Assembly (NCBI GenBank): GCA_028290545.1
Contig: JAQGJP010000008.1
Coordinates: 1 to 64,000, forward strand
Length of the DNA stretch: 64,000 bases
From: Rhizobium sp.
Lineage (GTDB): Bacteria > Pseudomonadota > Alphaproteobacteria > Rhizobiales > Rhizobiaceae
Direction of reading: 5' to 3'
Position 1 is the first letter of the stretch, and each line of letters opens with the position of its first letter. Below the pieces are notes generated by a model. That model did not search any database. It was not told the origin of the DNA and saw only the letters and a list, made by a program, of their open reading frames with translations. Shown in pieces: positions 1-8,187 of the stretch. The translations under genes and the position numbers were made by a program.

Positions 1-49
1 GCGAAAGAGCCGATAAATCGGCAGAATGACCAATCGTGCGCGACATCGT

Positions 50-84
50 AAACAAAAACAGGATGGAAACGAATCCCCATCCTG
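50..84 (-). terminator. Intrinsic terminator downstream of carD
   Basis: Read on the minus strand, an 8-bp stem (CAGGATGG at 59-66 pairing with CCATCCTG at 77-84) is followed by a T-rich tract (TTTTTGTTT). It lies about 85 bases past the carD stop and nothing else on the minus strand reads into it, so it most likely ends the carD transcript. Confidence 0.75.
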
Positions 85-168
85 CATCGTCAACCTTGCC
101 TGCAAATCACTAAGTGAACGGTATTAGGGACCAGCCCGGGTTTTTTGAATGGGGATCAAGAACCAGCC

Positions 169-741
169 TTATGCGGCTTCTTCCTGCTCGTCCTCTTCCG
201 TCAGTTTGCCGGCGCGGCGCGGGCTCTTGGCGAGATTGGCCTCGACCAGACGCACCGCTTCGGTTTCCGACATCTTGTTGACGGCGGCGATCTCACGGGC
301 CATCCGGTCCAGGGCCTGCTCATAGAGCTGGCGTTCGGAATAGGACTGTTCCGGCTGGTTGTCGGCGCGATACAAGTCACGCACCACTTCGGCGATCGAG
401 ATAAGGTCACCGGAATTGATCTTGGCATCATATTCCTGCGCACGGCGCGACCACATGGTGCGCTTGATGCGGGCCTTGCCCTGAACGACCTTGAGGGCGC
501 GTTCGACAAAATCCGTTTCAGAAAGCTTGCGCATACCGATGCTCACGGCCTTGGCGACCGGCACTTTGAGGCGCATTTTATCTTTTTCGAAATCGATAAC
601 AAAAAGCTCAAGCTTCATGCCGGCGACTTCCTGTTCCTCGATGGTCACGATCTGACCCACGCCATGCGCGGGATAAACGATCGATTCACCGGTCTTGAAG
701 CCGTGGCGTGTAGAAGAAGGTTTCTTGATCTGGGTTGTCAT
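169..741 (-). CDS. carD: CarD family transcriptional regulator
   Basis: 190-residue protein of the CarD/CdnL family, which binds the RNA polymerase beta subunit and stabilises open promoter complexes, chiefly at rRNA and other housekeeping promoters. The N-terminal CarD/TRCF interaction domain (about residues 8-65, with the SIVYPAHGVGQI signature) and a helical DNA-binding C-terminus are visible. The reading frame is open for 33 codons further upstream, but the ATG at 741 has an AGGGAG ribosome-binding site and gives the usual family start. It is a separate unit from fdxA, 453 bp away, and is followed by an intrinsic terminator. Family assignment is firm; target promoters are inferred from relatives. 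Confidence 0.95.
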   Translation of the reverse strand: MTTQIKKPSSTRHGFKTGESIVYPAHGVGQIVTIEEQEVAGMKLELFVIDFEKDKMRLKVPVAKAVSIGMRKLSETDFVERALKVVQGKARIKRTMWSRRAQEYDAKINSGDLISIAEVVRDLYRADNQPEQSYSERQLYEQALDRMAREIAAVNKMSETEAVRLVEANLAKSPRRAGKLTEEDEQEEAA

Positions 742-1194
742 GCTTTTCACAAACTCCCTAATATGCTTCCGGCGGACCGGGTACGGCCTGTACTGGCCGG
801 GGATTGGCGGAACGCCGCCTGGCGGTCTGACTGGGCCCACATTTAAATTGCAAACAAACCTTCAAAGCGGAACAGATGAAAACAAAGCAACCGTCAAGGC
901 GCAAATTTCAAAAATGCCACATGTGGGGATCATAGCTCTCGTGATGTCAGGGCAAAAATCTGCCCTCTGGGATCAGTGACGGCTTACATAACATAAAAAA
1001 CCGTGGAAATCAATAATTTGGTTTGACTGCGGCAAAGAGGCCCGACAGTTGCGCCGAACATGGTAAAAGCCGATTTGCAATTCCGATGCGAAATGTCGCC
1101 TGGCCTGCAATATTCTCAGCCGGTCGCGTTTTTCTTCAGCTGCCGCAAGAACGGCGGCCGGTTATGCCGGCAGTCTGCAAAACGCGCGGTCGGT
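742..1194. other. carD-fdxA intergenic region (453 bp)
   Basis: This gap holds the carD leader and promoter, both read leftward. I see no supported gene. A perfect 6-bp hairpin (AGGGCA 949-954, TGCCCT 961-966) without a T tail is present; the AT-rich 840-1020 stretch is the likely promoter area. No clear -35/-10 pair could be picked by eye. Confidence 0.5.
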
Positions 1195-1533
1195 TCAATC
1201 GCCCGAGCCGGGCTTATCGGAGAAGTACTTGTCGAGCTTGTCCTCGACGCCATCCATTTCCTTGGCGTCCGGCAGGGGATCGCGCTTCTGGGTGATGTTC
1301 GGCCAGATCGACGCATAATCCGCGTTCAATTTCAACCACTTATCAAGGCCCGACTCGGTATCGGGCTTGATCGCCTCGGCCGGGCATTCCGGTTCGCAGA
1401 CGCCGCAGTCGATGCATTCGTCGGGATGGATGACAAGGAAATTCTCGCCCTCGTAAAAGCAGTCCACAGGGCAGACTTCGACACAGTCGGTATACTTGCA
1501 CTTGATACAGTTGTCGGTCACGACATATGTCAT
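1195..1533 (-). CDS. fdxA: Seven-iron ferredoxin FdxA
   Basis: 112-residue soluble ferredoxin with one [3Fe-4S] and one [4Fe-4S] cluster. The cysteine pattern matches the 7Fe class: Cys9, Cys17 and Cys50 for the 3Fe cluster, and Cys21, Cys40, Cys43 and Cys46 for the 4Fe cluster, with further cysteines at 12 and 25. The C-terminal extension after residue 60 is typical of the alphaproteobacterial FdxA family. It carries electrons for unidentified partners. It follows the S4-protein gene on the same strand after 161 bp. A 5' leader inverted repeat (GGGATC ... GATCCC, about 1563-1579) lies just upstream of the start. Product identity is secure. Confidence 0.95.
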   Translation of the reverse strand: MTYVVTDNCIKCKYTDCVEVCPVDCFYEGENFLVIHPDECIDCGVCEPECPAEAIKPDTESGLDKWLKLNADYASIWPNITQKRDPLPDAKEMDGVEDKLDKYFSDKPGSGD

Positions 1534-1694
1534 GTGACACTCCAGTCTACAGTCAACGTTCGGGGATCGGAACGATCCCGATTTTGATCGTCAACTAACG
1601 AGTTTGAGCCGTCATTGCAAGAACTGGAAGCCCCAAATGAGCCTTGCAAATATTGCAATTCTGCCCTGCTTTGGCGTGTTCCGGGCAATTTTTT

Positions 1695-2093
1695 CTAATC
1701 TTCGCCAAAATCCAGCCGGCCTTTGAGACGATCGATCTCACGGCGCTGTTTTTTCTCCGGACGACCCGCTCCCGGCTCGCGCGTCGCCTGCTCGAAACGG
1801 GTCAATTTCTGGCGTGGCGGCGAGATATCTTCATAAAGCAGCCTCGCCTCATCAAAGGGCCGGCGGCTTTCGCCCGGAGCCTTGACGATGACCACGACAT
1901 CCCTGTCCGGCGTCATGACTTCCAGCCGGTCGCCGATCTTCACATCGGCGCTCGGCCGGCGCACCTTTTCGTCATTGACGCTGACATGGCCCGCCTCGAC
2001 CCAGCCCTGCGCCAAAGTGCGGGATTTCGCAATACGCGCGAAAAACAGCCATTTGTCGAGACGCTGGCGTTGTCTGGCGGGCTCGTCAGCCAT
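1695..2093 (-). CDS. hslR: S4-domain RNA-binding protein, heat shock protein 15 type
   Basis: 132-residue basic protein with an N-terminal S4 RNA-binding fold (about residues 9-70: RLDKWLFFARIAKSRTLA then GHVSVNDEKV), followed by a charged tail. Hsp15 (HslR) binds stalled 50S subunits carrying nascent peptidyl-tRNA and helps recycle them. The start lies only 2 bp after the stop of the large helicase gene, so the two are almost certainly co-transcribed and perhaps translationally coupled, which points to a shared job in RNA or ribosome metabolism. The basic C-terminus (residues 95-132, rich in R, K, E) is longer than the core S4 fold. The family is clear; the exact orthology to E. coli HslR is probable. 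Confidence 0.88.
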   Translation of the reverse strand: MADEPARQRQRLDKWLFFARIAKSRTLAQGWVEAGHVSVNDEKVRRPSADVKIGDRLEVMTPDRDVVVIVKAPGESRRPFDEARLLYEDISPPRQKLTRFEQATREPGAGRPEKKQRREIDRLKGRLDFGED

Positions 2094-2095
2094 GA

Positions 2096-5000
2096 CTATT
2101 TCTTCATTTGCTCCTTCAGGATGGCGAGCTTGGCGAAAGGCGAATCCGGATCGATCGGCTTATCCTTGCGCGGCGGCTTGCTATCGAAGCGCTGCTGTTG
2201 CGGCTTGGCGTTCTTGTCCGGGCGCGGGCCACGGTTCTGATCCTGCTCGCGGTCGCCATTGCGTGGCCGATCCTGGCGCGGCGGACGATTGTCGGCACGC
2301 GGTTCACCTCGCGTCTCCGCCGGCCTGCCATCACGACGGCCTTCGCCGCGTTCACGCGGCGGGCCACGATGCTCGCCCTGCCGGTTTTCGCCCGGCCTGC
2401 CCTCGGCTGGCTTGTTTTCGCCCTGGCGGTTCTCGCCACCCTGACGGCGATTGTCGCGATTGTTCTGGTTGCCATGGTCGCGACGATTGCCGGCGCCCTG
2501 GTTGCCGCGGTTCTGGGTTTCGGGCTTGCCGCCGCCCGGCCGCCAGAGCAGCACGCGCTTTTCTTCCAGCGGGACAGCTTCCACCGGCGCGGCCTCCGGG
2601 GCAGTTTCGGCAGTCTCGGATTTTTCTTCAGCGACGACCGTTTCAGAAGCCTCAGTCGTTTCGGTTTCTGGCTTCTCTTCCACGGCCGGTTCGGCAACGG
2701 TTTCCACCGTAATGTCGACGGCAGGTTGTTCGGCACCCGGCTGTTCGACGGCAGACTCTATCGCGGATTCAGCGGTCTCCTCGGTCGCTGCCAGTTGCGC
2801 CGCGGCCTGTTCTGCGGTCACGCTATCGGCGCGATAGCCGAGGCCCTTGAGGATTTCTTCCATGTCGTCGGCAGTCGCGCCGAGAATGGACAGCATCGAC
2901 GGCGTGGCAATGAAATGGCGGCCGTCATAGGCGCCTTCCGGACGGCTCGCGGCACCCGGCTTCCATTGCAGGAGCGGACGGATGAGATCGGCGAGGCGTT
3001 CGAGGATATCGATGCGCACGGCGCGTTTTCCGAGGAAACGGAACCCGGCCAGCCGGTAGAAATTGCGCTCGAAACCATGATCGGTGACGATCGAGGTGCG
3101 GCCGGCCGCCAGGGCGGGAATCAGGTCGCCATAACCGGGCTTGCCGAGCGCATCATTCTTCAATGCCCAGAGCAGCGTGATCAGTTCGGCCGGAGCCGGC
3201 TTCAGCAGCGCCGGCATGAAGACATGATAGGCGCCGAAACGGATGCCATATTTGCGCATCGAGGCGCGGCCATCCTGATCCAGCGACTTGACGTCCTCGG
3301 TGACATCGCGGCGGAACAGCACGCCGAGATTTTCGGCGATCTGGTAGGCAAGGCCCTTGGCGATGCCTTGCAGGTCTTCGGCGCGCGTCAAATCGTCGAT
3401 CGGCTTGAGCACCGTGGCAATATGGTGATTGACGAAGCGTTCGATGCGGGCTTGCACGTGTTCGCGCGCATGGCCGGACAGCAGCTCGTCGGCCAGAAGC
3501 ACGATGCGCGGACGCAGGATATGGTCGGACGGGGTCAGGCGCGCCACCGGCTCGCCGAGCCAGCGCACCAGGCCGTCGTTCGATAGCGCCAGGTCATTGT
3601 TGCCGGCAGCGTGAAGCCGCGCGGCGCGCGCCTCGAATTCGAGCGCCAGTGCCTTGCTGGCGGCATTTTCCACCGCCTTGAGGTCCTGGCCATCGGCGCC
3701 GCTCGCAAGCGTGAACCGGAAGCCGGACAATTGACCCACATGATGCCCCTCGACGAAGACATCACCATTCACACTGATTTCAGCTTCCAGCATAGTATTC
3801 TCTCTTAGCCGCCTCATGAGCACAGATGTCCTGCGGTCAACGAAGCGTTTGGTCAACCTCTCGTGCAACGCGTCCGAGAGGCGATCCTCAATTCCGCGCG
3901 TTTTTTCCTGCCAGTGTGCTGGATCTGCAAGCCAGCCCGGCCGGTTGGACACATAGGTCCAAGTTCTGATTTGCGCAATACGCGCCGACAAAGTGTCTAT
4001 CTCGCCATCAGTCCGGTCAGACCGGCGAACCTGTTCGGCAATAAAGGCTTCGTTGACGGCGCCATGCCGGACGATATCCTTGTAAATGGCCGCAACAAGA
4101 TCGGAATGCTGGAGCGATGTAATCCGCCTGTAATCGGGAAGCGCGCAAATCTCCCAGAGCTTTTCCACTCTTTCACGCGTCGTGGCAAGCTCCAAAATGT
4201 CCGGATAGCGCGCCAGATGCTCCAGCGCCTGCAGATCGTCGGATGGAAGCGCCCTGGTCAGGCCGTGCACGCGGGGCCCGACTTCGAGGCTGCTCCTCAG
4301 ATTGGAGAGCGTCGAAAAATCGAGCGATTTCGATCGCCATTGCATGACCTTGACCGGATCGAACTGATGGGCCTCGATTCGCCGCACCATTTCGTCGTCG
4401 AAAGGCTGCGTATGGCCGGTCACCCCGAACGTGCCGTCGCGCATGTAGCGTCCGGCGCGTCCGGCGATCTGACCGAGTTCGCCCGGATTGAGGTTGCGGT
4501 ATTGAAAGCCGTCGAATTTACGATCCTGGGCGAAGGCGACATGATCGACATCGAGATTGAGGCCCATGCCGATCGCGTCGGTGGCGACGAGATATTCGAC
4601 ATCGCCTTGCTGGTAGAGTTCGACCTGCGAATTGCGGGTGCGAGGGCTGAGCGCGCCGAGAACGACTGCGGCGCCGCCACGCTGGCGCTTGACGAGTTCG
4701 GCGATCGCATAGACCTCGTCGGCGGAGAAGGCGACGATGACGCTGCGATGCGGCAGGCGGGTGATCTTCTTCTGTCCGGCATAGAACAGCTGGGAAAGGC
4801 GTGGGCGTTCGACAATGGTGATGCCGGGCAGGATTTGATTGAGGATCGGTTTCATCGTGCCGGCACCAAGCAGCAGGGTTTCCTCCCGGCCACGCAGATG
4901 CAGGATGCGGTCGGTGAACACATGACCGCGCTCGAGATCGCCAGCGAGCTGGACCTCATCGATGGCGACGAAGGCCGCACGGGTCTCGTTCGGCATGGCC

Positions 5001-5257
5001 TCGACGGTACAGACGGAAAAACGGGCCGTCGGAGGCGCTATCTTTTCCTCACCGGTGATTAGCGCGACATTGGCGACCCCGACTTTTTCCGCAACCCGGC
5101 CATAGACCTCGCGTGCCAACAGGCGCAGGGGCAGACCTATGATGCCCGAGGAATGCGCGACCATACGCTCGATTGCGTAATGCGTCTTACCGGTATTGGT
5201 TGGGCCGAGAACCGCGGTAACTCCGCGGCCGCTCACTATCAGGGGATCGGAATTCAA
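2096..5257 (-). CDS. Suv3-like superfamily 2 RNA helicase with disordered basic tail
   Basis: 1053-residue helicase of the SUV3 family, the bacterial relatives of the mitochondrial degradosome helicase. Walker A GPTNTGKT is at residues 18-25, the DEVQ Walker B box at 100-103, and motif VI (QIAGRAGR) near 265. After the helicase core the protein has a long alpha-helical middle, an acidic Glu/Ala/Thr-rich linker (about 814-904), then an Arg/Gly/Asn/Gln-rich tail (about 905-1030), ending in a short hydrophobic-basic motif (SPFAKLAILKEQ). Such tails bind RNA or drive condensates. The start appears to be a TTG at 5257, since an in-frame stop lies just upstream; GTG at 5236 is the alternative. A 7-bp hairpin (5284-5301) sits in the leader. 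The S4-protein gene follows after 2 bp. Confidence 0.88.
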   Translation of the reverse strand: MNSDPLIVSGRGVTAVLGPTNTGKTHYAIERMVAHSSGIIGLPLRLLAREVYGRVAEKVGVANVALITGEEKIAPPTARFSVCTVEAMPNETRAAFVAIDEVQLAGDLERGHVFTDRILHLRGREETLLLGAGTMKPILNQILPGITIVERPRLSQLFYAGQKKITRLPHRSVIVAFSADEVYAIAELVKRQRGGAAVVLGALSPRTRNSQVELYQQGDVEYLVATDAIGMGLNLDVDHVAFAQDRKFDGFQYRNLNPGELGQIAGRAGRYMRDGTFGVTGHTQPFDDEMVRRIEAHQFDPVKVMQWRSKSLDFSTLSNLRSSLEVGPRVHGLTRALPSDDLQALEHLARYPDILELATTRERVEKLWEICALPDYRRITSLQHSDLVAAIYKDIVRHGAVNEAFIAEQVRRSDRTDGEIDTLSARIAQIRTWTYVSNRPGWLADPAHWQEKTRGIEDRLSDALHERLTKRFVDRRTSVLMRRLRENTMLEAEISVNGDVFVEGHHVGQLSGFRFTLASGADGQDLKAVENAASKALALEFEARAARLHAAGNNDLALSNDGLVRWLGEPVARLTPSDHILRPRIVLLADELLSGHAREHVQARIERFVNHHIATVLKPIDDLTRAEDLQGIAKGLAYQIAENLGVLFRRDVTEDVKSLDQDGRASMRKYGIRFGAYHVFMPALLKPAPAELITLLWALKNDALGKPGYGDLIPALAAGRTSIVTDHGFERNFYRLAGFRFLGKRAVRIDILERLADLIRPLLQWKPGAASRPEGAYDGRHFIATPSMLSILGATADDMEEILKGLGYRADSVTAEQAAAQLAATEETAESAIESAVEQPGAEQPAVDITVETVAEPAVEEKPETETTEASETVVAEEKSETAETAPEAAPVEAVPLEEKRVLLWRPGGGKPETQNRGNQGAGNRRDHGNQNNRDNRRQGGENRQGENKPAEGRPGENRQGEHRGPPRERGEGRRDGRPAETRGEPRADNRPPRQDRPRNGDREQDQNRGPRPDKNAKPQQQRFDSKPPRKDKPIDPDSPFAKLAILKEQMKK

Positions 5258-5423
5258 ATCGGTCCAGTCCAGGCTTCATTTATGCGGGAGGCAACTCCCG
5301 CTGGGGCATTCCTTGCATCTCCTTTGTTGCAATTGCAAGACAGGATGTCGGCAAGGGGCGAAATCGATCGACGGTACCGCTTAGATAGGGACGATTATGG
5401 AATCGACAATCACACAAGGTTCG

Positions 5424-5500
5424 GAACAGGTTGGGAACGAATCAGCGACGAATCAATGACTCCGTGATGTTCTCTCATTGTTCACCACAATATATTGTGG
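5424..5500. promoter_or_regulatory. Regulatory module copy 1: two LexA-type boxes, GANTC cluster, palindrome
   Basis: A perfect alphaproteobacterial LexA direct repeat GAAC-N7-GAAC is at 5424-5438 and a second, GTTC-N7-GTTC, at 5469-5483. Between them are GANTC sites at 5439, 5450 and 5458, the first two one helical turn (11 bp) apart inside two CGAATCA repeats. A perfect 16-bp palindrome, CCACAATATATTGTGG, follows at 5485-5500. The LexA motif is established for Rhizobiales; its function here, about 170-240 bp upstream of the helicase start, is inference. Confidence 0.6.
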
Positions 5501-5564
5501 ATTTTAGTTATCTCCGGCCGAGAACCTGATGCCGGGTAGATGCACCCTGCATGCGGAGAGGACA

Positions 5565-5590
5565 ACAGCGAAATCAACGGATTTCGCTGT
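5565..5590. repeat. Perfect 11-bp inverted repeat between the two modules
   Basis: ACAGCGAAATC (5565-5575) and GATTTCGCTGT (5580-5590) pair perfectly around a 4-base loop (AACG). There is no T tract on either strand, so it is not a classical terminator. It lies between the two LexA/GANTC modules and could be the folded part of a small RNA, or simply an operator. It also falls inside a 32-codon open frame on the minus strand (5504-5602), which I do not call as a gene. Confidence 0.55.
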
Positions 5591-5668
5591 CAAAGCCATC
5601 ATGGGAGTAGGGTTAATATATTGTAGCTTCTAGCTTTTCGTCGTCCCATTCAAGAGCAGTCAAGACGC

Positions 5669-5745
5669 GAACCGAATCGGAACGAATCACTGACGAATCA
5701 GGGCCCGAGAAAGTTTCTGTATTTGTTCACCACAAAATGTAGTGG
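5669..5745. promoter_or_regulatory. Regulatory module copy 2: LexA-type box, GANTC cluster, imperfect palindrome
   Basis: This is the second copy of the module, 245 bp to the right of the first. GAAC-N7-GAAC is at 5669-5683. GANTC sites are at 5674, 5684 and 5695. The position matching the second LexA box (5714-5728) reads TTTC-N7-GTTC, one mismatch. The palindrome position (5730-5745, CCACAAAATGTAGTGG) is imperfect. Same order and spacing as copy 1 show that the two arose by duplication or are kept by selection, while the sequence between the motifs has diverged. Confidence 0.55.
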
Positions 5746-5918
5746 ATTAGCCATTCGTTTACCATCACACCGGCATACCATTGTTCGGTGCGCTGGCGAA
5801 GGACATAAAAGCTCGAACATGTCGAGACGACCGCTTACCCGTCCGGCCTCGTCCAGTGCCATTATAGAATCATTTGATAGCGCGAGCGACATCGCCGGAT
5901 GCCGCTCACCGAAGAACC

Positions 5919-6644
5919 TCAGGCCAGATACTGGCCTCCATTGGCTGACATCGTCGAACCAGTGATGAAGCCGGCGTCATCGGAGGCTAGGAACACCACG
6001 CAACGCGCAATTTCCTCGGGTTCGCCCAGACGGCCGACCGGGATCTGCGGAATGATCTTTTCGTTCAGCACCTTTTCCGGCACGGCCTTGACCATTTCGG
6101 TGGCGATATAGCCCGGGCAGATGGCGTTGACGGTGATGCCCTTGGCGGCACCTTCCTGGGCGAGCGCCTTGGTGAAGCCGAGATCGCCGGCCTTGGCGGC
6201 CGAATAGTTCACCTGGCCCATCTGGCCCTTCTGGCCATTGATCGAGGAGATATTGATGATCCTGCCGAAAGAGCGATCGCGCATGCCGGTCCAGACAGGA
6301 TGGGTCATATTGAAGAGGCCGCTGAGATTGGTGTTGATCACCGCGCTCCATTGGTCCGGCGTCATCTTGTGGAACATGCCGTCACGGGTGATGCCGGCAT
6401 TATTGACGAGGATTTCCACCGGCCCGAGATCGGCTTCGACCTTGGCAATTCCGGCCGTGCAGGCCTCGTAGCTCGACACATCCCACTTATAGGCGGGGAT
6501 GCCTGTATCGCTGGAGAAGGCCGATGCCGCCGCGTCATTGCCGGCATAGTTGGCTGCCACGTTGTAGCCGGCATTCTTGAGTGCGATCGAGATCGCCGCA
6601 CCGATGCCACGGGTACCGCCCGTGACGATGGCTGTTCTGCGCAT
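5919..6644 (-). CDS. phbB: Acetoacetyl-CoA reductase
   Basis: 241-residue short-chain dehydrogenase that reduces acetoacetyl-CoA to (R)-3-hydroxybutyryl-CoA with NADPH, the second step of polyhydroxybutyrate synthesis. The Rossmann motif TGGTRGIG is at residues 8-15, the NNAG motif near 87, and the catalytic Ser and YxxxK (NYSAAKAG) near 140-157; the family signature IPVGRLGEPEEIA is near the C-terminus. It lies 73 bp downstream of phbA on the same strand, the standard rhizobial phbAB pair. The strongest clue against other SDRs is this partner gene. No polymerase gene (phbC) is in the window, as is usual for rhizobia. Confidence 0.96.
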   Translation of the reverse strand: MRRTAIVTGGTRGIGAAISIALKNAGYNVAANYAGNDAAASAFSSDTGIPAYKWDVSSYEACTAGIAKVEADLGPVEILVNNAGITRDGMFHKMTPDQWSAVINTNLSGLFNMTHPVWTGMRDRSFGRIINISSINGQKGQMGQVNYSAAKAGDLGFTKALAQEGAAKGITVNAICPGYIATEMVKAVPEKVLNEKIIPQIPVGRLGEPEEIARCVVFLASDDAGFITGSTMSANGGQYLA

Positions 6645-6717
6645 GATGTCGTTCCTCCCCTATCGTTCTTCTTTCGTCAGTCATGCGGCCGGGAGAACAT
6701 TCCCGGCCGCGAATGGA

Positions 6718-7899
6718 TCACATTGCCTCGATGCACATGGCGATGCCCATGCCGCCGCCAATGCACAGCGTCGCGAGGCCTTTTTTTGCCGAACGACGCC
6801 GCATCTCGAACAGCAGCGTGTTGAGGACGCGGGCACCGGATGCGCCGATCGGATGGCCGATGGCGATGGCGCCGCCATTGACGTTGACAATCTCCGGATT
6901 CCAGCCGAGATCCTTGTTGACGGCACAGGCCTGGGCGGCAAAAGCTTCGTTGGCTTCGACGAGATCGAGGTCGCCGACCGACCAGCCGGCCTTTTCGAGC
7001 GCCTTGCGCGATGCGGGAATGGGTCCTGTGCCCATGATCTTCGGATCGACGCCGGCCGTTGCCCACGAAACGATCCGCGCCATCGGGGTGATGCCGCGTC
7101 TGGAGGCTTCGGCCTCGCTCATCAGCAGGGTGGCAGCGGCGCCGTCGTTGAGGCCCGAGGCATTGGCCGCGGTCACGGTGCCGTCCTTGTCGAAGGCCGG
7201 ACGCAGCTTCTGCATCGATTCGATTGTCGAGCCATGACGGATAAACTCATCGGCGTCGACGGTCACGTCCCCTTTCCTGCCCTTGATGACAAAAGGCACG
7301 ATTTCATCCGTGAAGCGGCCGGCCACCTGGGCGGCTTCCGCCTTGTTCTGCGAGCCCACGGCGAAAATGTCTTGGTCCTCACGGCTCAACTGCCACTGCC
7401 TGGCGATATTTTCGGCGGTGATCCCCATGTGATAGCCGTGAAAGGCGTCGGTCAGGCCGTCCTTGATCATCGTATCGATCATCTTGAAGTCGCCCATCTT
7501 CACGCCGGCGCGGAGATGCTGGCAATGCGGGGCCATGGACATCGATTCCATGCCGCCGGCGATGATGATGCTGGCATCACCCGAGGCGATCTGCTGCATG
7601 CCCAGCGCAACGGCGCGAAGGCCGGAGCCACAGAGCTGGTTGATGCCCATGGCGGTGGCCTCGATCGGAATGCCGGCCTTGACCGCCGCCTGACGGGCCG
7701 GGTTCTGGCCCTCGCCGGCCTGGAGAACCTGGCCGAGAATGACTTCATTGACCTCGCCGGCGTCGACATTGGCGCGTTCGAGGACGCCCTTGATCACGGC
7801 CATGCCGAGTTCATGCGCGGGCGTATTGGCAAAGCTGCCATTGAACGAGCCGACTGCGGTGCGGGCCGCGCTGGCAATAACGATGGACGGGCTGCTCAT
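6718..7899 (-). CDS. phbA: Acetyl-CoA acetyltransferase (beta-ketothiolase)
   Basis: 393-residue thiolase that condenses two acetyl-CoA to acetoacetyl-CoA. The nucleophilic Cys90 sits in NQLCGSG, the catalytic His in GHPIGASG near 350, and the second catalytic Cys in CIGGGMG near 380; length matches the biosynthetic thiolase family. It is the first gene of a phbAB operon and is transcribed away from phaR, whose product is the expected regulator. The 288-bp divergent region contains two perfect palindromes and a spaced inverted repeat. The same enzyme can also work in ketone-body or leucine breakdown. Confidence 0.96.
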   Translation of the reverse strand: MSSPSIVIASAARTAVGSFNGSFANTPAHELGMAVIKGVLERANVDAGEVNEVILGQVLQAGEGQNPARQAAVKAGIPIEATAMGINQLCGSGLRAVALGMQQIASGDASIIIAGGMESMSMAPHCQHLRAGVKMGDFKMIDTMIKDGLTDAFHGYHMGITAENIARQWQLSREDQDIFAVGSQNKAEAAQVAGRFTDEIVPFVIKGRKGDVTVDADEFIRHGSTIESMQKLRPAFDKDGTVTAANASGLNDGAAATLLMSEAEASRRGITPMARIVSWATAGVDPKIMGTGPIPASRKALEKAGWSVGDLDLVEANEAFAAQACAVNKDLGWNPEIVNVNGGAIAIGHPIGASGARVLNTLLFEMRRRSAKKGLATLCIGGGMGIAMCIEAM

Positions 7900-7921
7900 G
7901 ATGTTGCCTCCTTGGCAAGGT

Positions 7922-8013
7922 TTTGCGTGACACTCGCAAACGACTGTGGGCCTGTCAATGACATGTCATTGCGACGATTTGGGCATCGGCTGCGAATATG
8001 TTCATGCATGAAC
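7922..8013. promoter_or_regulatory. Palindromes in the phbA-phaR divergent promoter region
   Basis: Three symmetric elements lie upstream of phbA: TTTGCG-N7-CGCAAA (7922-7940), the perfect 16-bp palindrome CAATGACATGTCATTG (7956-7971) and the perfect 14-bp palindrome GTTCATGCATGAAC (8000-8013). They are 23-114 bp before the phbA start. TGC/GCA-rich sites are known targets of PhaR in other alphaproteobacteria, so the first is the best PhaR candidate; the other two suggest another dimeric regulator. Assignment is inference. Confidence 0.5.
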
Positions 8014-8187
8014 TAAGTTTATGCCGCACCGCATCTTGTGCGCAACAAAAAATTTTTCCCCCTCACGCCGCATTGCACAAAACGATTGTCTTTGCCTACG
8101 TTTTGCATAGACTGGCCAAAACGCCGCATGAGACTATGGGAGGGGCGTTTGTAAAAACAAAAATATTGCGGGGGTAAGGAGGAACAT

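Larger units (their letters stand above)
5258..5918. other. 661-bp gene-free region with duplicated regulatory module
   Basis: This gap lies between the helicase start and the phbB stop. No open frame here resembles a known protein; the longest are 64-104 residues with no recognisable domain. It holds a hairpin (5284-5301), two copies of a regulatory module offset by exactly 245 bp (5424-5500 and 5669-5745), an 11-bp perfect stem with a 4-base loop (5565-5590), and eight GANTC sites, where about 2.6 would be expected by chance. Only the left part can be the promoter of the helicase gene; the purpose of the rest is unknown. Confidence 0.7.

Noticed and set aside
5919-5941. AGGCCAG-ATA-CTGGCCT inverted repeat at the phbB 3' end as a terminator
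   Set aside because: It lies in the coding end (GGQYLA) and has no T tract after it.
5723-5965. 80-codon forward frame across copy 2 of the module and the phbB end
   Set aside because: Runs antisense into phbB, has no domain-like sequence and overlaps the regulatory boxes; treated as a chance frame.
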